A DNA stretch of 64,000 bases, from assembly GCA_943912265.1 (NCBI GenBank), contig CALTTS010000002.1, positions 186,001 to 250,000 of the forward strand, in the 5' to 3' direction. This document shows positions 35,285 to 45,586 of the stretch, piece after piece; position 1 is the stretch's first letter; the number at the start of each line of letters is the position of its first letter. Below the pieces are notes generated by a model that was given only the letters and a program-made list of their open reading frames with translations, did no database searches and was not told the origin of the DNA. The translations under genes and the position numbers were made by a program. This DNA comes from an uncultured Xanthomonas sp. GTDB taxonomy: Bacteria > Pseudomonadota > Gammaproteobacteria > Xanthomonadales > Xanthomonadaceae.

Positions 35285-36229
35285 TCAGACCACCGGGTCG
35301 CGCACCAGCAGGTGCTTGGCCAGCCAGCCGTGCAGGCGGCCGATGGCGCGCGCCAGGTGCAGCGTGGCGAACAGCATCGCCACGCCCAGCACGCTCATCA
35401 CCGGCAGCAGCCACGGCGTGCTGCCGCCGACGTCCCAGTCGTAGAAGGTGACGTCGTAGCCCTGCGGGAACACCAGCCCCAGCGGCGCGCTGATGAAGGC
35501 CAGCGAGACGCTCACCAGCGCCACCGCGAGGGTGAAGTAGGCCGTGCCCAGCGGCAGCATCAGCAGGAAGTACAGCATCGTGGTCCAGGTGCGGCCGTCG
35601 GTGAACATCTCGCCGATGCGCTTCAGCCAGGGCTTGTCGCGCTGGGTGTAGGGCGGCCGGCGCGGCATGCGCACGCCCAGCAGGGTTTCCACGATGCGCC
35701 CTTCCACCAGCGACAGCAGCCGCGTGGAGGCCAGGAACAGCAGCAGCAGCGGCACCCCGACGATCAGGATCAGCAGGCCCAGCGACAGGCTCATGCCGAC
35801 CACCGTCCAGGTGAAGTAGACGATGCCGGTGGCCAGCGACAGGAACATGTAGAACAGCGCGCCGTAGGTGTGCGGGTCGGCGGCGATGCCGAAGAAGCGG
35901 CCGAGCCAGGACCGGCCTTTCGGCGGGGCCGGCGTGCGCAGCGCGCGGTTCACCGTCACCTCGGTCTGGCGGTAGATGTCGGCCACTTCCTCCGGCGCGC
36001 CGTAGCTGCCGGCGACCTCGGCGATCACCTCGGCCTCGGACTTGCCGGGCTGGGCGGCCATCTCCGAACGCAGGTAGTCCTCCGCGTCGTAGAGCGCGTC
36101 CTGGATCATCGCCGGGTCCGCGTCGGCCAGCGCCGCGCGCAGTTCGGCCAGGTACTCCGGGATGGTGGCGGGCAAGGGCTTGCCGGCCTGCGGACCGGGC
36201 GTGACGTGATCGTTCGCTTGATCGTTCAT
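35285..36229 (-). CDS. membrane protein with sensor-like domain (PadR partner)
   Basis: The 314-residue protein has an N-terminal DUF1700-like helical segment (TIPEYLAELRAALADADPAM, EVIAEVAGSYGAPEEVADIY) followed by two paired-helix membrane blocks near residues 125-165 and 220-300. This is the arrangement of sensor-domain proteins found beside PadR regulators, which in other bacteria respond to envelope-active compounds. Its ATG overlaps the padR stop (ATGA). Function is inferred only from this pairing. Confidence 0.7.
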   Translation of the reverse strand: MNDQANDHVTPGPQAGKPLPATIPEYLAELRAALADADPAMIQDALYDAEDYLRSEMAAQPGKSEAEVIAEVAGSYGAPEEVADIYRQTEVTVNRALRTPAPPKGRSWLGRFFGIAADPHTYGALFYMFLSLATGIVYFTWTVVGMSLSLGLLILIVGVPLLLLFLASTRLLSLVEGRIVETLLGVRMPRRPPYTQRDKPWLKRIGEMFTDGRTWTTMLYFLLMLPLGTAYFTLAVALVSVSLAFISAPLGLVFPQGYDVTFYDWDVGGSTPWLLPVMSVLGVAMLFATLHLARAIGRLHGWLAKHLLVRDPVV

Positions 36230-36588
36230 TGAGGTATCCCCGACAGGACGGAATCGACGGAATCGCGGGTCGCGCGCCAGGCGGCGGCCCAGTCGCGCAG
36301 GACCTCGCGTCCCGCGGCGGTGATGCGGTAGTAGCGCCGCGGCGGGCCGGCCACCGACGGTTCGATGAAGCTGTCCAGCAGGCCGGCGCCTTCGAGGTTG
36401 CGCAGCACCGGGTACAACGCGCTCTGCTTGCCGCTGAGCACGCCGTCCAGCCCTTCCAGCCGCTTGGCGATCAGGTAGCCGTACAGCGGCTCGTCGGCCC
36501 CGGCCAGCACCGCCAGCAGCACCAGCGACACCGTGCCGGCACTGAGTTCCTTCTGGAACTTGCGCAGTTGGGCTTCTTCATCGCCCAT
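36226..36588 (-). CDS. PadR-family transcriptional regulator
   Basis: The 120-residue protein has the winged-helix PadR domain: LVLLAVLAGADEPLYGYLIA, SALYPVLRNLEGAGLL and RRYYRITAAGREVL. The start MGDEEAQ at 36588 is selected because GGAG lies 8 bp upstream; a Met three codons earlier lacks this. It probably represses its own operon through the palindrome at 36622-36642. The downstream gene is the membrane sensor-like protein. Confidence 0.9.
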   Translation of the reverse strand: MGDEEAQLRKFQKELSAGTVSLVLLAVLAGADEPLYGYLIAKRLEGLDGVLSGKQSALYPVLRNLEGAGLLDSFIEPSVAGPPRRYYRITAAGREVLRDWAAAWRATRDSVDSVLSGIPQ

Positions 36589-36621
36589 CGCAGCCACTCC
36601 ATTGCTAGGTCGAAGTGAATA

Positions 36622-36642
36622 CTAGTGATGACTTCACACTAG
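36622..36642. promoter_or_regulatory. candidate PadR operator
   Basis: CTAGTG (622-627) and CACTAG (637-642) are perfect inverted repeats with a 9-bp spacer. A second nested pair GTGAA/TTCAC (615-619, 633-637) overlaps it. TAGTAT on the minus strand (36619-36624) is a good -10 for padR, so a bound regulator would block that promoter. Confidence 0.55.
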
Positions 36643-36747
36643 CCCATGTGCCAGAGGTCACCCGTCGTCGATCCTGCCGCCGGGTATGCCCGAGCGCATC
36701 GATGCCGGCACAATCGGCGGGCCTTTCCATCCCCGGGGACTCTCCAG

Positions 36748-37665
36748 ATGCCGATGCGCCGCCTGCTGCTCGCCGCCGCCCTGCTGCTCGCCACCGCCGT
36801 CCAGGCGGCCACGCCGGCCCAGCCCTATCGCAGCCCGAAACAGATCATCGATGCGTCCACGCCGGCCGACTGGCGCCCGATCGACCCGGCCCGCACGCTG
36901 TACATGGATCTGCCGGGCGGGCGCGTGGTGATCGAACTGGCGCCGGACTTCGCCCCCGAGCACGTCGCCCAGATCCGCACCCTGGCGCACGAGCACTTCT
37001 GGGACGGCACCAGCGTGTACCGCGTGCAGGACAACTTCGTCGCCCAGTTCGGCGATGCCGACGCAGACGAACCGGGCAAGGCCCGGCCGCTGGGCTCGGC
37101 CAAGACGCACCTGCCGGCCGAATTCCAGCGCGACGGCAAGGGCCTGCGCTTCGACGCCCTGCCCGACGTGGATGGCTGGGCCGGGCAGGCCGGCTTCGTC
37201 GACGGCTTCCCGGCCGCGCGCGACCCGGCCACCGGCCAGGTCTGGCTGGCGCACTGCTACGGCATGGTCGGCGCCGGCCGCGACAACGCCGACGACAGCA
37301 GCCTGGCCACCGAGCTGTACGCGGTGATCGGCCAGGCGCCGCGCCAGATCGACCGCAACATCACCGTGGTCGGCCGCGTCGTGCAGGGCATCGAGCACCT
37401 GAGCGCGCTGCCGCGCGGGCCCGAGCCGATGGGCTTCTACGAAGACCCGGCCCGGCGCACGCCGATCACGGCGATCACCCTGGCCAGCGACCTGCCGCCG
37501 GAGCAACGGCTCCGGCTGGAAGCCCTGCGCACCGACACCCGTACCTTCCGCGACGCGGTGGAAGCCCGGCGCAACCGCGTGGACACGTTCTACAAGCGCC
37601 CGGCCGGCCACGTGGACCTGTGCAGCGTGCCGCTGCCGGTGCGGGCCGTGCCCGCGGCGAACTAA
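36748..37665 (+). CDS. secreted cyclophilin-type peptidyl-prolyl isomerase
   Basis: The 305-residue protein has a signal peptide (MRRLLLAAALLLATAVQA) and a divergent cyclophilin domain: GGRVVIELAPDFAPEHV, then GTSVYRVQDNFVAQFGDAD, matching the FxRxxxxFxxQxGD core with the catalytic Arg kept. An insertion of about 60 residues separates it from the LAHCYGMVGAGRD strand. The C-terminal 100 residues are not typical of cyclophilins. It is periplasmic and divergent from padR. Confidence 0.82.
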   Translation: MPMRRLLLAAALLLATAVQAATPAQPYRSPKQIIDASTPADWRPIDPARTLYMDLPGGRVVIELAPDFAPEHVAQIRTLAHEHFWDGTSVYRVQDNFVAQFGDADADEPGKARPLGSAKTHLPAEFQRDGKGLRFDALPDVDGWAGQAGFVDGFPAARDPATGQVWLAHCYGMVGAGRDNADDSSLATELYAVIGQAPRQIDRNITVVGRVVQGIEHLSALPRGPEPMGFYEDPARRTPITAITLASDLPPEQRLRLEALRTDTRTFRDAVEARRNRVDTFYKRPAGHVDLCSVPLPVRAVPAAN

Positions 37666-37700
37666 GGCCGTGTGCCGCCCGCACGCACGGCGGCGGGATT

Positions 37701-38816
37701 TCAGACCAGCGTCTTCAGCGCCGAACGGTCGAAGTCGTGCAGGTCGGCGGTATCGCCGTCGCGGACCTTGGTGACCCAGTGCGGATCGGCCAGGATCGCC
37801 CGGCCCACCGCGATCAGGTCGAATTCCTCGCGCTCCATGCGCCGCACCAGCTCGTCCAGGCCGACCGCGTGCGAGCGCTCGCCGGCGAAGGCGCCGAGGA
37901 AGTCGCCGGACAGGCCCACCGAGCCGACCGAGATGGTCGGCGCGCCGGTGAGCTTCTTCGCCCAGCCGGCGAAGTTCAGGCCGTGCTCGCCGTCGACCTG
38001 CGGGAACTCCGGCTCCCAGAAGCGCCGTTGCGAGCAGTGCAGGATGTCGGCACCGGCCTCCACCAGCGGCACCAGCCACTGCGCCATCTCCTCGGGCGTG
38101 GCGGCGAGCTTCGCCTTGTAGTCCTGCTGCTTCCACTGGCTCACCCGCAGCAGGATCGGGAAATCCGGCCCCACCGCCGCGCGCACCGCCTTGAGCACCT
38201 CGGCGGCGAAGCGCGCGCGTTCGCGCAGCGTCGCCCCGCCCCAGGCGTCGGTGCGGCGGTTGGTCACCGCCCAGAAGAACTGGTCGATCAGGTAGCCGTG
38301 CGCGCCGTGGATCTCGGCCACGTCGAAGCCGAGCCGCCGCGCATCGGCAGCGGCGCGGGCGAAGGCGGCGATGGTGTCGGCGATGTCTTCCTCGCTCATC
38401 GCCACGCCGTTCGGATCGTCCGGGCCGTTGATGCCCGACGGGCTTTCCACCGGCACCGGCGGCGCCCAGCCGCTGTTGCCGCGGGTGGCGCCGGTATGCC
38501 ACAGCTGCGGGCCCATGCGGCCGCCGGCGGCATGCACCGCCTCGATCACCCGCTGCCAGCCGGCCAGCGCGGCCTGCCCGTGGAAGAACGGGATGTCGGG
38601 CTCGTTGCGCGAGGCCGGACGGTCGATCACCGTCCCCTCGGACAGGATCAGGCCGACGCCGTCCTCGGCGCGGCGGCGGTAGTACGCGGCCACGTTCTCG
38701 CCCGGCACGCCTCCGGGCGAGAAGCAGCGCGTCATCGGCGCCATCACGATGCGGTTGGGCAGTTGGAGCGATTTGAAGCGGAACGGACGGAACAGGGCGT
38801 CGACGGAAGCGGTCAT
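37701..38816 (-). CDS. NADH:flavin oxidoreductase of the Old Yellow Enzyme family
   Basis: The 371-residue FMN-dependent ene-reductase has the TIM-barrel motifs NRIVMAPMTRCFSPGGVP, GPQLWHTGATRGN, FDVAEIHGAHGYLIDQF and LIAVGRAILADP. The paired substrate-binding residues appear as EIHGAHGY. It reduces activated C=C bonds; the physiological substrate is unknown. It stands alone in its strand block and is convergent with the cyclophilin gene. Confidence 0.9.
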   Translation of the reverse strand: MTASVDALFRPFRFKSLQLPNRIVMAPMTRCFSPGGVPGENVAAYYRRRAEDGVGLILSEGTVIDRPASRNEPDIPFFHGQAALAGWQRVIEAVHAAGGRMGPQLWHTGATRGNSGWAPPVPVESPSGINGPDDPNGVAMSEEDIADTIAAFARAAADARRLGFDVAEIHGAHGYLIDQFFWAVTNRRTDAWGGATLRERARFAAEVLKAVRAAVGPDFPILLRVSQWKQQDYKAKLAATPEEMAQWLVPLVEAGADILHCSQRRFWEPEFPQVDGEHGLNFAGWAKKLTGAPTISVGSVGLSGDFLGAFAGERSHAVGLDELVRRMEREEFDLIAVGRAILADPHWVTKVRDGDTADLHDFDRSALKTLV

Positions 38817-38974
38817 GCGGCAGGCTCGGGTGGCGGGAGGTGCAAAGCATGGGCGCCGGGCTGCGCCGAATCAATGCGCCCGGCGTCACCATGGGCAGAA
38901 TGCAGCGATCCACCGCATGCGTGCCGTCCACGCGGCCCGTGCAAGAATCCACTCTCCCAAGCGAGGACTCCGCC

Positions 38975-39268
38975 ATGCCCCTGCTGCACCTGCGCATCAC
39001 CGGCACTGAAGACGACGTGCGCCTGCTGACCGACCTGCTCAACGACGTGGACGGCATCGAACGCATCGAGGAGATCGCCGACCTGATGCCGCACATGGAC
39101 GACGAGGATTCCAGCTCGGCCGGCCTCAGCGACGACATCGGCCCGGGCATCCACGAGCTGGAGGTCGAGGTGCCGCACGCGGCGATGGTCGCCCGGCTGC
39201 GCGACATCATCGAAGCCACCTCCGACCGCTACGGGCTGGTGCTGGAAATCGACGACAACGACGTCTGA
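38975..39268 (+). CDS. small acidic protein, unknown function
   Basis: The 97-residue cytoplasmic protein starts MPLLHLRITGTEDDVRLL and is strongly acidic, with MPHMDDEDSS in the middle and EIDDNDV at the end. The first and last thirds (LHLRITG and HELEVEVPH, with VARLRDIIEATSDRYGLVLEI) look like a ferredoxin-like beta-alpha-beta fold of ACT/DUF type. The family is not recognised. GAGG stands upstream of the ATG. No partner gene is evident. Confidence 0.65.
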   Translation: MPLLHLRITGTEDDVRLLTDLLNDVDGIERIEEIADLMPHMDDEDSSSAGLSDDIGPGIHELEVEVPHAAMVARLRDIIEATSDRYGLVLEIDDNDV

Positions 39269-39322
39269 GCGGCCGCCGCGCGCGGCACCGGGCCTGCCGG
39301 CCGGGGCGTGCTCAGCGGCCGG

Positions 39323-39673
39323 TCACAGGCGGGCGCCGTCGAACTCGACGAGCTTCAGCGCCGCCAGGTCCACCTCGGGCAGGCAGCGCACGTTGATCGC
39401 CACCATCGGCCCCTGCGGGCTCTCGCCCTCGCTGTGCGTGGCGATGCCGCAGGTCGGGCAGAAATGGTGTTCCAGCACGTGCTTGTGGAAGGTGTAGGTT
39501 GCCAGTTCGTCCCGCGGCGTGGACAGCGCGAAGGCTTCGCGCGGCGCGAACCACAGCAGGCCGCCGCGCCGGCGGCACATCGAACAGTTGCAGTCGCAGG
39601 CCTCGGTGATCGGCACTTCGGTGGCGACTTCGAAACGGACCCGGCCGCAGTGGCAGCTTCCCTGGTAATGCAT
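39323..39673 (-). CDS. GFA/CENP-V-family zinc protein
   Basis: The 116-residue protein has the zinc-site Cys pattern of the glutathione-dependent formaldehyde-activating (GFA) fold: CHCGRVRFEV, CDCNCSMCRRRG and FCPTCGIATH. Most members are not formaldehyde-related, and the true reaction is usually unknown. The short frame upstream is not coding-like. It precedes a 319-bp gap toward the alcohol dehydrogenase on the same strand. Confidence 0.85.
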   Translation of the reverse strand: MHYQGSCHCGRVRFEVATEVPITEACDCNCSMCRRRGGLLWFAPREAFALSTPRDELATYTFHKHVLEHHFCPTCGIATHSEGESPQGPMVAINVRCLPEVDLAALKLVEFDGARL

Positions 39674-39992
39674 GACGGTCTTCCTTCGACGGAGCGGCAA
39701 GGGTAATCCATCCACGGCGGCATCATTCGCCGCCGGCCCTGCGCCACGTCGCGCGTCCCGCGCCGCCGTGCGCCGATTCCGCGCACCGCCCGATCGCCCC
39801 GCCGCGCATGGCGCGACGGCGGCCCCGCAGGCCGACACGCACGAAGCCGCAGCCTGGGCCCGATGCCGCAACGGCCATGCACCCGTGCGCCAATCGCTGC
39901 CCGACCCGGCGGACGAACGCCCCCGGGAAGTCGCCGGCGGAACGGCATGCGCCGCCCGCCGGCCTCCCACCCCATGCCGGGAGACGACGGCC
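39674..39992. other. 319-bp intergenic region without a recognised gene
   Basis: No convincing ORF, RNA gene or repeat was found between the GFA gene and the alcohol dehydrogenase. At its right end a perfect 7-bp hairpin GACGGCC/GGCCGTC (39986-40002) encloses the alcohol dehydrogenase stop codon and may terminate its transcript, though no U-tract follows. Confidence 0.5.
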
Positions 39993-41030
39993 TCAGGCCG
40001 TCATCAGCACCTTCATCGCCTTCTCGCGCGCGGCGTTGCCGAACACTTCGTAGGCCTGCTCGATCTCGTCCAGCCGGAAGCGGTGGGTCACCAACTTCTG
40101 CGGCTGCACCTTGCCGGCCTGCACCGTCTGCAGCAGCATCGGCGTGCTGTAGGTGCTGACCAGGCCGGTGGTCAGGGTGATGTTGCGGATCCACAGCTTC
40201 TCCAGCGCCAGCGACACCGGCTTGCCGTGCACGCCGACGTTGGCGATGTGGCCGCCCGGGGCGATGATCTGCTGGCAGGTGTCGAAGGTGGCCGGGATGC
40301 CCACCGCTTCCACCGACACGTCCACGCCCTTGCCGCCGGTCATGGCCATCACCTTCTCGATGGCCTTGCCGTCGCGCGCGTCGATCACGTCGGTGGCGCC
40401 GAACTGCCGGGAGACTTCCAGCCGCTCCGGGTCCATGTCGATCATGATCACCCGCGAAGGCGAGTAGAACTGCGCGGTCAGCAGCACCGCCATGCCGATC
40501 GGGCCGGCGCCGACCACGGCCACCGTGTCGCCGGGCTTGACCTGCCCGGCCAGCACGCCGATCTCGAATCCGGTGGGCAGGATGTCGCTGAGCATCACCA
40601 GCGCTTCCGGGTCCGCGCCGTCGGGCACCGGATACAGGCTGTTGTCGGCGTGCGGGATGCGCACGTACTCGGCCTGGGTGCCGTCGATCGTGTGGCCGAG
40701 GATCCAGCCGCCGTCGGTGCAGTGCGCGTAGAGCTGCTTCTTGCAGTATTCGCACTTCCCGCACGAGGTGACGCAGGAAATCAGCACCTTGTCGCCGGGC
40801 GTGAAGTTGGCCACCGCCGAACCGACCGCCTCGACCACGCCGACGCCCTCGTGGCCCAGCGTGAGGCCTTCCGGGACTTCGGGCACGTCGCCCTTCAGGA
40901 TGTGCAGGTCGGTGCCGCAGATGGTGGTGTGGGTGACGCGGACGATGGCGTCGGTGGGCTTGAGGACGGCCGGCTGTTCCTTGTCGGCCCAGGCCTTCCT
41001 GCCGGGGCCACGATAGACGAGCGCTTTCAT
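39993..41030 (-). CDS. zinc-dependent alcohol dehydrogenase
   Basis: The 345-residue MDR enzyme has the catalytic zinc Cys in TTICGTDLHILKG, GHEGVGVVEAVG, the structural zinc cluster CGKCEYCKKQLYAHC, and the NAD-binding loop VAVVGAGPIGMA followed by DMDPERLE. It resembles broad-range bacterial secondary-alcohol dehydrogenases. A frame runs further upstream, but MKALVYRGPGRKAW is the standard family start. The substrate is not predictable. Confidence 0.92.
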   Translation of the reverse strand: MKALVYRGPGRKAWADKEQPAVLKPTDAIVRVTHTTICGTDLHILKGDVPEVPEGLTLGHEGVGVVEAVGSAVANFTPGDKVLISCVTSCGKCEYCKKQLYAHCTDGGWILGHTIDGTQAEYVRIPHADNSLYPVPDGADPEALVMLSDILPTGFEIGVLAGQVKPGDTVAVVGAGPIGMAVLLTAQFYSPSRVIMIDMDPERLEVSRQFGATDVIDARDGKAIEKVMAMTGGKGVDVSVEAVGIPATFDTCQQIIAPGGHIANVGVHGKPVSLALEKLWIRNITLTTGLVSTYSTPMLLQTVQAGKVQPQKLVTHRFRLDEIEQAYEVFGNAAREKAMKVLMTA

Positions 41031-41249
41031 GTCGCAATCTCCGGTGATGGGTCGGGCGGAGTATCCGGGAGATTGCGGTGCAGCAGCTTGATCAGGATCA
41101 AACCCGGCCAGCCGCTCCGGCCTTGCCGCGCATCGCACCAAACTGAATGCGCGCCCGCGCACCCGGGCCGATTTCATCCTCGATTCACTCGACGGACGCC
41201 CGTGTCGGAAACGCGAGGAATGGCCCTCGACGCTTGCAAAGGAACCAAG

Positions 41250-41646
41250 ATGGCCACGAACACGAAGACCCTGCTGGGCGCCGCCCTGATGTCGCTGAGC
41301 CTGATCGCCACCGCGCCGGCCTTTGCCGATCCGCAACAGCGCGACGACCCGCGGCATGACCTTCAGCCGCCGCAAGGCACACCCCGCGCCAGGGCCAGTG
41401 GCCGCAGCAGTCCCCGCCGCCGCGTGCCGACCATCATGATGCCGGGCATCATGGCGGGCATCGCGCGCCGCCCGGCGTGGCGACCGGCTGGATCGCGCCC
41501 ACCGCGGCGAGCTGGTGCGCGACTATGCCCGCCACGGCCTGCGCAAGCCGCCGCGCGGCCACGAGTGGCGCAAGGTGGATGACCGCTATGTGCTGATCGC
41601 CGTCACCACCGGCATCATCGCCAGCGTGATCGCCGCCAGCCGCTGA
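41250..41646 (+). pseudogene. frameshifted RcnB-like small periplasmic protein gene
   Basis: A signal peptide in one frame (MATNTKTLLGAALMSLSLIA to ALAD-like ...APAFADP) starts at 41250 with AAAGGAA upstream. A middle part in a second frame reads HHDAGHHGGHRAPPG near 41432. The C-terminal part in the third frame reads RGDRLDRAHRGELVRDYA, PPRGHEWRKVDDRYVLIAV and ends at the TGA 41644-41646. That tail is typical of RcnB/YohN-type proteins. Each step is a one-base shift in the same sense, so at least two indels separate the parts. Either the gene is broken or the sequence has errors in this GC-rich stretch. Confidence 0.7.
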
Positions 41647-41677
41647 AACCCGCCGGCAGGCCGGCAGGAAGCAGGAA

Positions 41678-41704
41678 CGGACGCCCCGCATCGCGGGGCG
41701 TCCG
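41678..41704. terminator. strong hairpin between convergent genes
   Basis: A perfect 12-bp stem CGGACGCCCCGC/GCGGGGCGTCCG with an ATC loop lies between the RcnB-like gene and the convergent ABC transporter stop. It has no T-run but is very stable and well placed as a bidirectional terminator. Confidence 0.6.
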
Positions 41705-41728
41705 CATGTGCGGGCCCCGTGGCGCGGA

Positions 41729-43573
<1,845 letters not shown>

Positions 43574-43649
43574 GCGGTGGGCGGGGAAGCGGAGATGCCG
43601 GCAGTATCCCACCCTCCGGCATCGATGCCGGCCGGCGCGGCCATGTCGG

Positions 43650-44714
43650 TCAGCGCGCCGGGACCGCTGCGCGTTCGTACCAGCGCCGCGAGCGGTTCAC
43701 CGCGTACACCACCGTCAGCATCACCGGCACTTCCACCAGCACGCCGACGACGGTGGCCAGCGCCGCGCCGGAGTGCAGGCCGAACAGGCCCACCGCCGTG
43801 GCCACGGCCAGTTCGAAGAAGTTGCTGGCGCCGATCAGCGCCGAGGGCCCGGCCACGCAGTGCGCCACACCGAGCCGGCGGTTGAGCAGGTAGGCCAGGC
43901 CCGCGTTGAAATACACCTGCAGCACGATCGGCACCGCCAGCAGCGCGATCACGCGCGGCTGCGCCACGATCTGCCCGCCCTGGAAACCGAACAGCAGCAC
44001 CAGCATCAGCAGCAAGGCAGCCAGCGAGAACGGACCAAGCCGGGCCAGCCATGCATCCAGCCGCCCCGGGCCGCCCCCGGCCAGCGCACGCCACCGCAGC
44101 AGTGCGGCCACGGCCACCGGCACCACGATGTAGAGCAGCACCGACAGCGTCAACGTGTTCCACGGCACCACGATCGATGACAGCCCGAGCAGCAAGCCCG
44201 CCAGTGGCGCGAAGGCCGGCACCATGATCGCGTCGTTCAACGCCACCTGGCTGAGCGTGAAGGCCGCGTCACCGCGGCACAGCCGGCTCCACACGAACAC
44301 CATCGCCGTGCACGGCGCGGCGGCCAGCAGGATCAACCCGGCGATGTAGCCGTCCACCTGCCCGGCCGGCAGCCACGGCGCGAACAGGCCGCGCAGGAAC
44401 AGCGTGCCCAGCAGCGCCATCGAAAACGGCTTGACCGCCCAGTTGACCAGCAGGGTCACGCCGATACCGCGCCAGTGCGCGCCCACGCCGCGCAAGGCGC
44501 CGAAATCCACTTTCATCAGCATCGGCACGATCATCAGCCAGATCAGCACTGCCACCGGCAGGTTGATGTTGGCCAGCTCCATTGCACCCAGTGCCACGAA
44601 CGCGCGCGGGAACAGATGCCCCAGCAAGGTGCCGACGCCGATGCACGCCAGCACCCACAACGTGAGGTAGCGCTCGAACACGCCCATGCGCGGTGCGGGA
44701 GCGGTGTCGCTCAT
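43650..44714 (-). CDS. ACR3-family arsenite efflux permease
   Basis: The 354-residue transporter has about ten membrane helices and the ACR3 motifs VLIWLMIVPMLMKVDFGAL, the Cys-containing AAAPCTAMVFVWSRL, and ALNDAIMVPAFAPL. It exports arsenite produced by ArsC. Its ATG overlaps the arsC stop by 4 bp, so the two are coupled as arsR-arsC-acr3. Confidence 0.92.
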   Translation of the reverse strand: MSDTAPAPRMGVFERYLTLWVLACIGVGTLLGHLFPRAFVALGAMELANINLPVAVLIWLMIVPMLMKVDFGALRGVGAHWRGIGVTLLVNWAVKPFSMALLGTLFLRGLFAPWLPAGQVDGYIAGLILLAAAPCTAMVFVWSRLCRGDAAFTLSQVALNDAIMVPAFAPLAGLLLGLSSIVVPWNTLTLSVLLYIVVPVAVAALLRWRALAGGGPGRLDAWLARLGPFSLAALLLMLVLLFGFQGGQIVAQPRVIALLAVPIVLQVYFNAGLAYLLNRRLGVAHCVAGPSALIGASNFFELAVATAVGLFGLHSGAALATVVGVLVEVPVMLTVVYAVNRSRRWYERAAVPAR

Positions 44715-45220
44715 GTGCCCGCTCCCGCAGCCTCCGGCGATGCGCCGATCGCATCGAGCGCGGCCTTCAGCGCCGCCGGCTCATTCCACAGGGCCTCGGG
44801 CAACGCCAGCAGCGCGCGGATGCGTCCGGCCACGATCGCATGCGCCTGCTCGAATGCGGCTTGGCGTGCACTGGCGGCCGCGATGGCGGCCGGGTCGGGC
44901 TGCCCCCAGTGCGCGCGCACGAAATCGCCGAACAGCACCGGGCAGGCCTCCGCCGCCGCGCCGTCGCATACGGTCACCACCACGTCCAGCGCCGGGGCAC
45001 CGGCGGCGGCAAAGGCGTCCCACGATTTGCTGTGCAGGCCCTCGGTGGCGATTCCCGCCGCCCGCAGCTGGGCCAGCGCGCCGGGGTTCACTTGCCCGGC
45101 CGGATGACTGCCGGCGCTGAAGGCCTCGAATCGCGGTGCGCCCCACGCCCGCAGCGTGGCTTCGGCAAGGATGCTGCGCGCCGAGTTGCCGGTGCACAGG
45201 AACAGAATGCGGCGAGGCAT
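44711..45220 (-). CDS. arsC: thioredoxin-coupled arsenate reductase ArsC (LMW-phosphatase type)
   Basis: The 169-residue protein has the P-loop CTGNSARS, with Cys9 and Arg15, and a second pair of Cys at 85 and 93 (VTVCDGAAAEACPV) for the intramolecular disulphide relay of Staphylococcus-type ArsC. It reduces arsenate to arsenite for export by ACR3. It is in an operon with arsR (19 bp upstream) and acr3. Confidence 0.9.
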   Translation of the reverse strand: MPRRILFLCTGNSARSILAEATLRAWGAPRFEAFSAGSHPAGQVNPGALAQLRAAGIATEGLHSKSWDAFAAAGAPALDVVVTVCDGAAAEACPVLFGDFVRAHWGQPDPAAIAAASARQAAFEQAHAIVAGRIRALLALPEALWNEPAALKAALDAIGASPEAAGAGT

Positions 45221-45239
45221 GTCGTGGGGTCTCCGGAAT

Positions 45240-45566
45240 TCAGCAGCAGCTGCGACCGTTGGTGGCGCACTGCGTGCCCGGCGAGCCGGCACAGCAGTTG
45301 CGGGTGAGGTAGTCGATCAGGCCGTTCATGCCGGCAAAGTTCGCGCGGTAGCAGACGAAGCGCCCACGCGCCTCGCTTTCGGCAAGTCCGGCCAGCACCA
45401 GCTCGCGCAGATGGAACGACAGCGTGGCCGCCGGCACGCCCAGCGCCTCGGCGATCTCGCCGGCCATGCGCCCATCCGGCCCGGCCTCCACCAGCAGGCG
45501 GAAGGCGGCCAGGCGCGTGGCATGGCCAAGTGCGGTCAGGGCTGCAAGCGCGTCTTTCGTTTCCAT
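45240..45566 (-). CDS. arsR: ArsR-family arsenic-responsive repressor
   Basis: The 108-residue winged-helix protein contains ALGHATRLAAFRLLVEAG, GVPAATLSFHLRELVLAGL and RFVCYRAN. A Cys cluster at the C-terminus, Cys91-Cys92, Cys100 and Cys107-Cys108, resembles the C-terminal arsenite site of Acidithiobacillus ArsR rather than the alpha-3 site of E. coli ArsR. The ATG at 45566 directly abuts a 20-bp palindrome, so the leader is extremely short. Arsenite binding should release it and induce arsC and acr3. Confidence 0.9.
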   Translation of the reverse strand: METKDALAALTALGHATRLAAFRLLVEAGPDGRMAGEIAEALGVPAATLSFHLRELVLAGLAESEARGRFVCYRANFAGMNGLIDYLTRNCCAGSPGTQCATNGRSCC

Positions 45567-45586
45567 ATTTCCATAATAATGGAAAT
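45567..45586 (-). promoter_or_regulatory. arsR operator/promoter palindrome
   Basis: Perfect 8-bp inverted repeats ATTTCCAT/ATGGAAAT with a 4-bp centre lie immediately before the arsR ATG. TATTAT or CATTAT within the palindrome could be the -10, which would place the transcription start at or next to the ATG. A third TTCCAT copy (45561-45566) covers the start codon itself. No good -35 was seen. Confidence 0.75.

Noticed and set aside
36748..37665. A two-gene fusion in the cyclophilin gene
   Set aside because: The C-terminal part is continuous in frame but shows no second domain I can name; an extended cyclophilin is simpler.
39674..39992. A possible short gene in the gap between the GFA and alcohol dehydrogenase genes
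   Set aside because: Frames there have no ribosome binding site, no recognisable motif and Arg/Pro/Ala-rich shadow composition.
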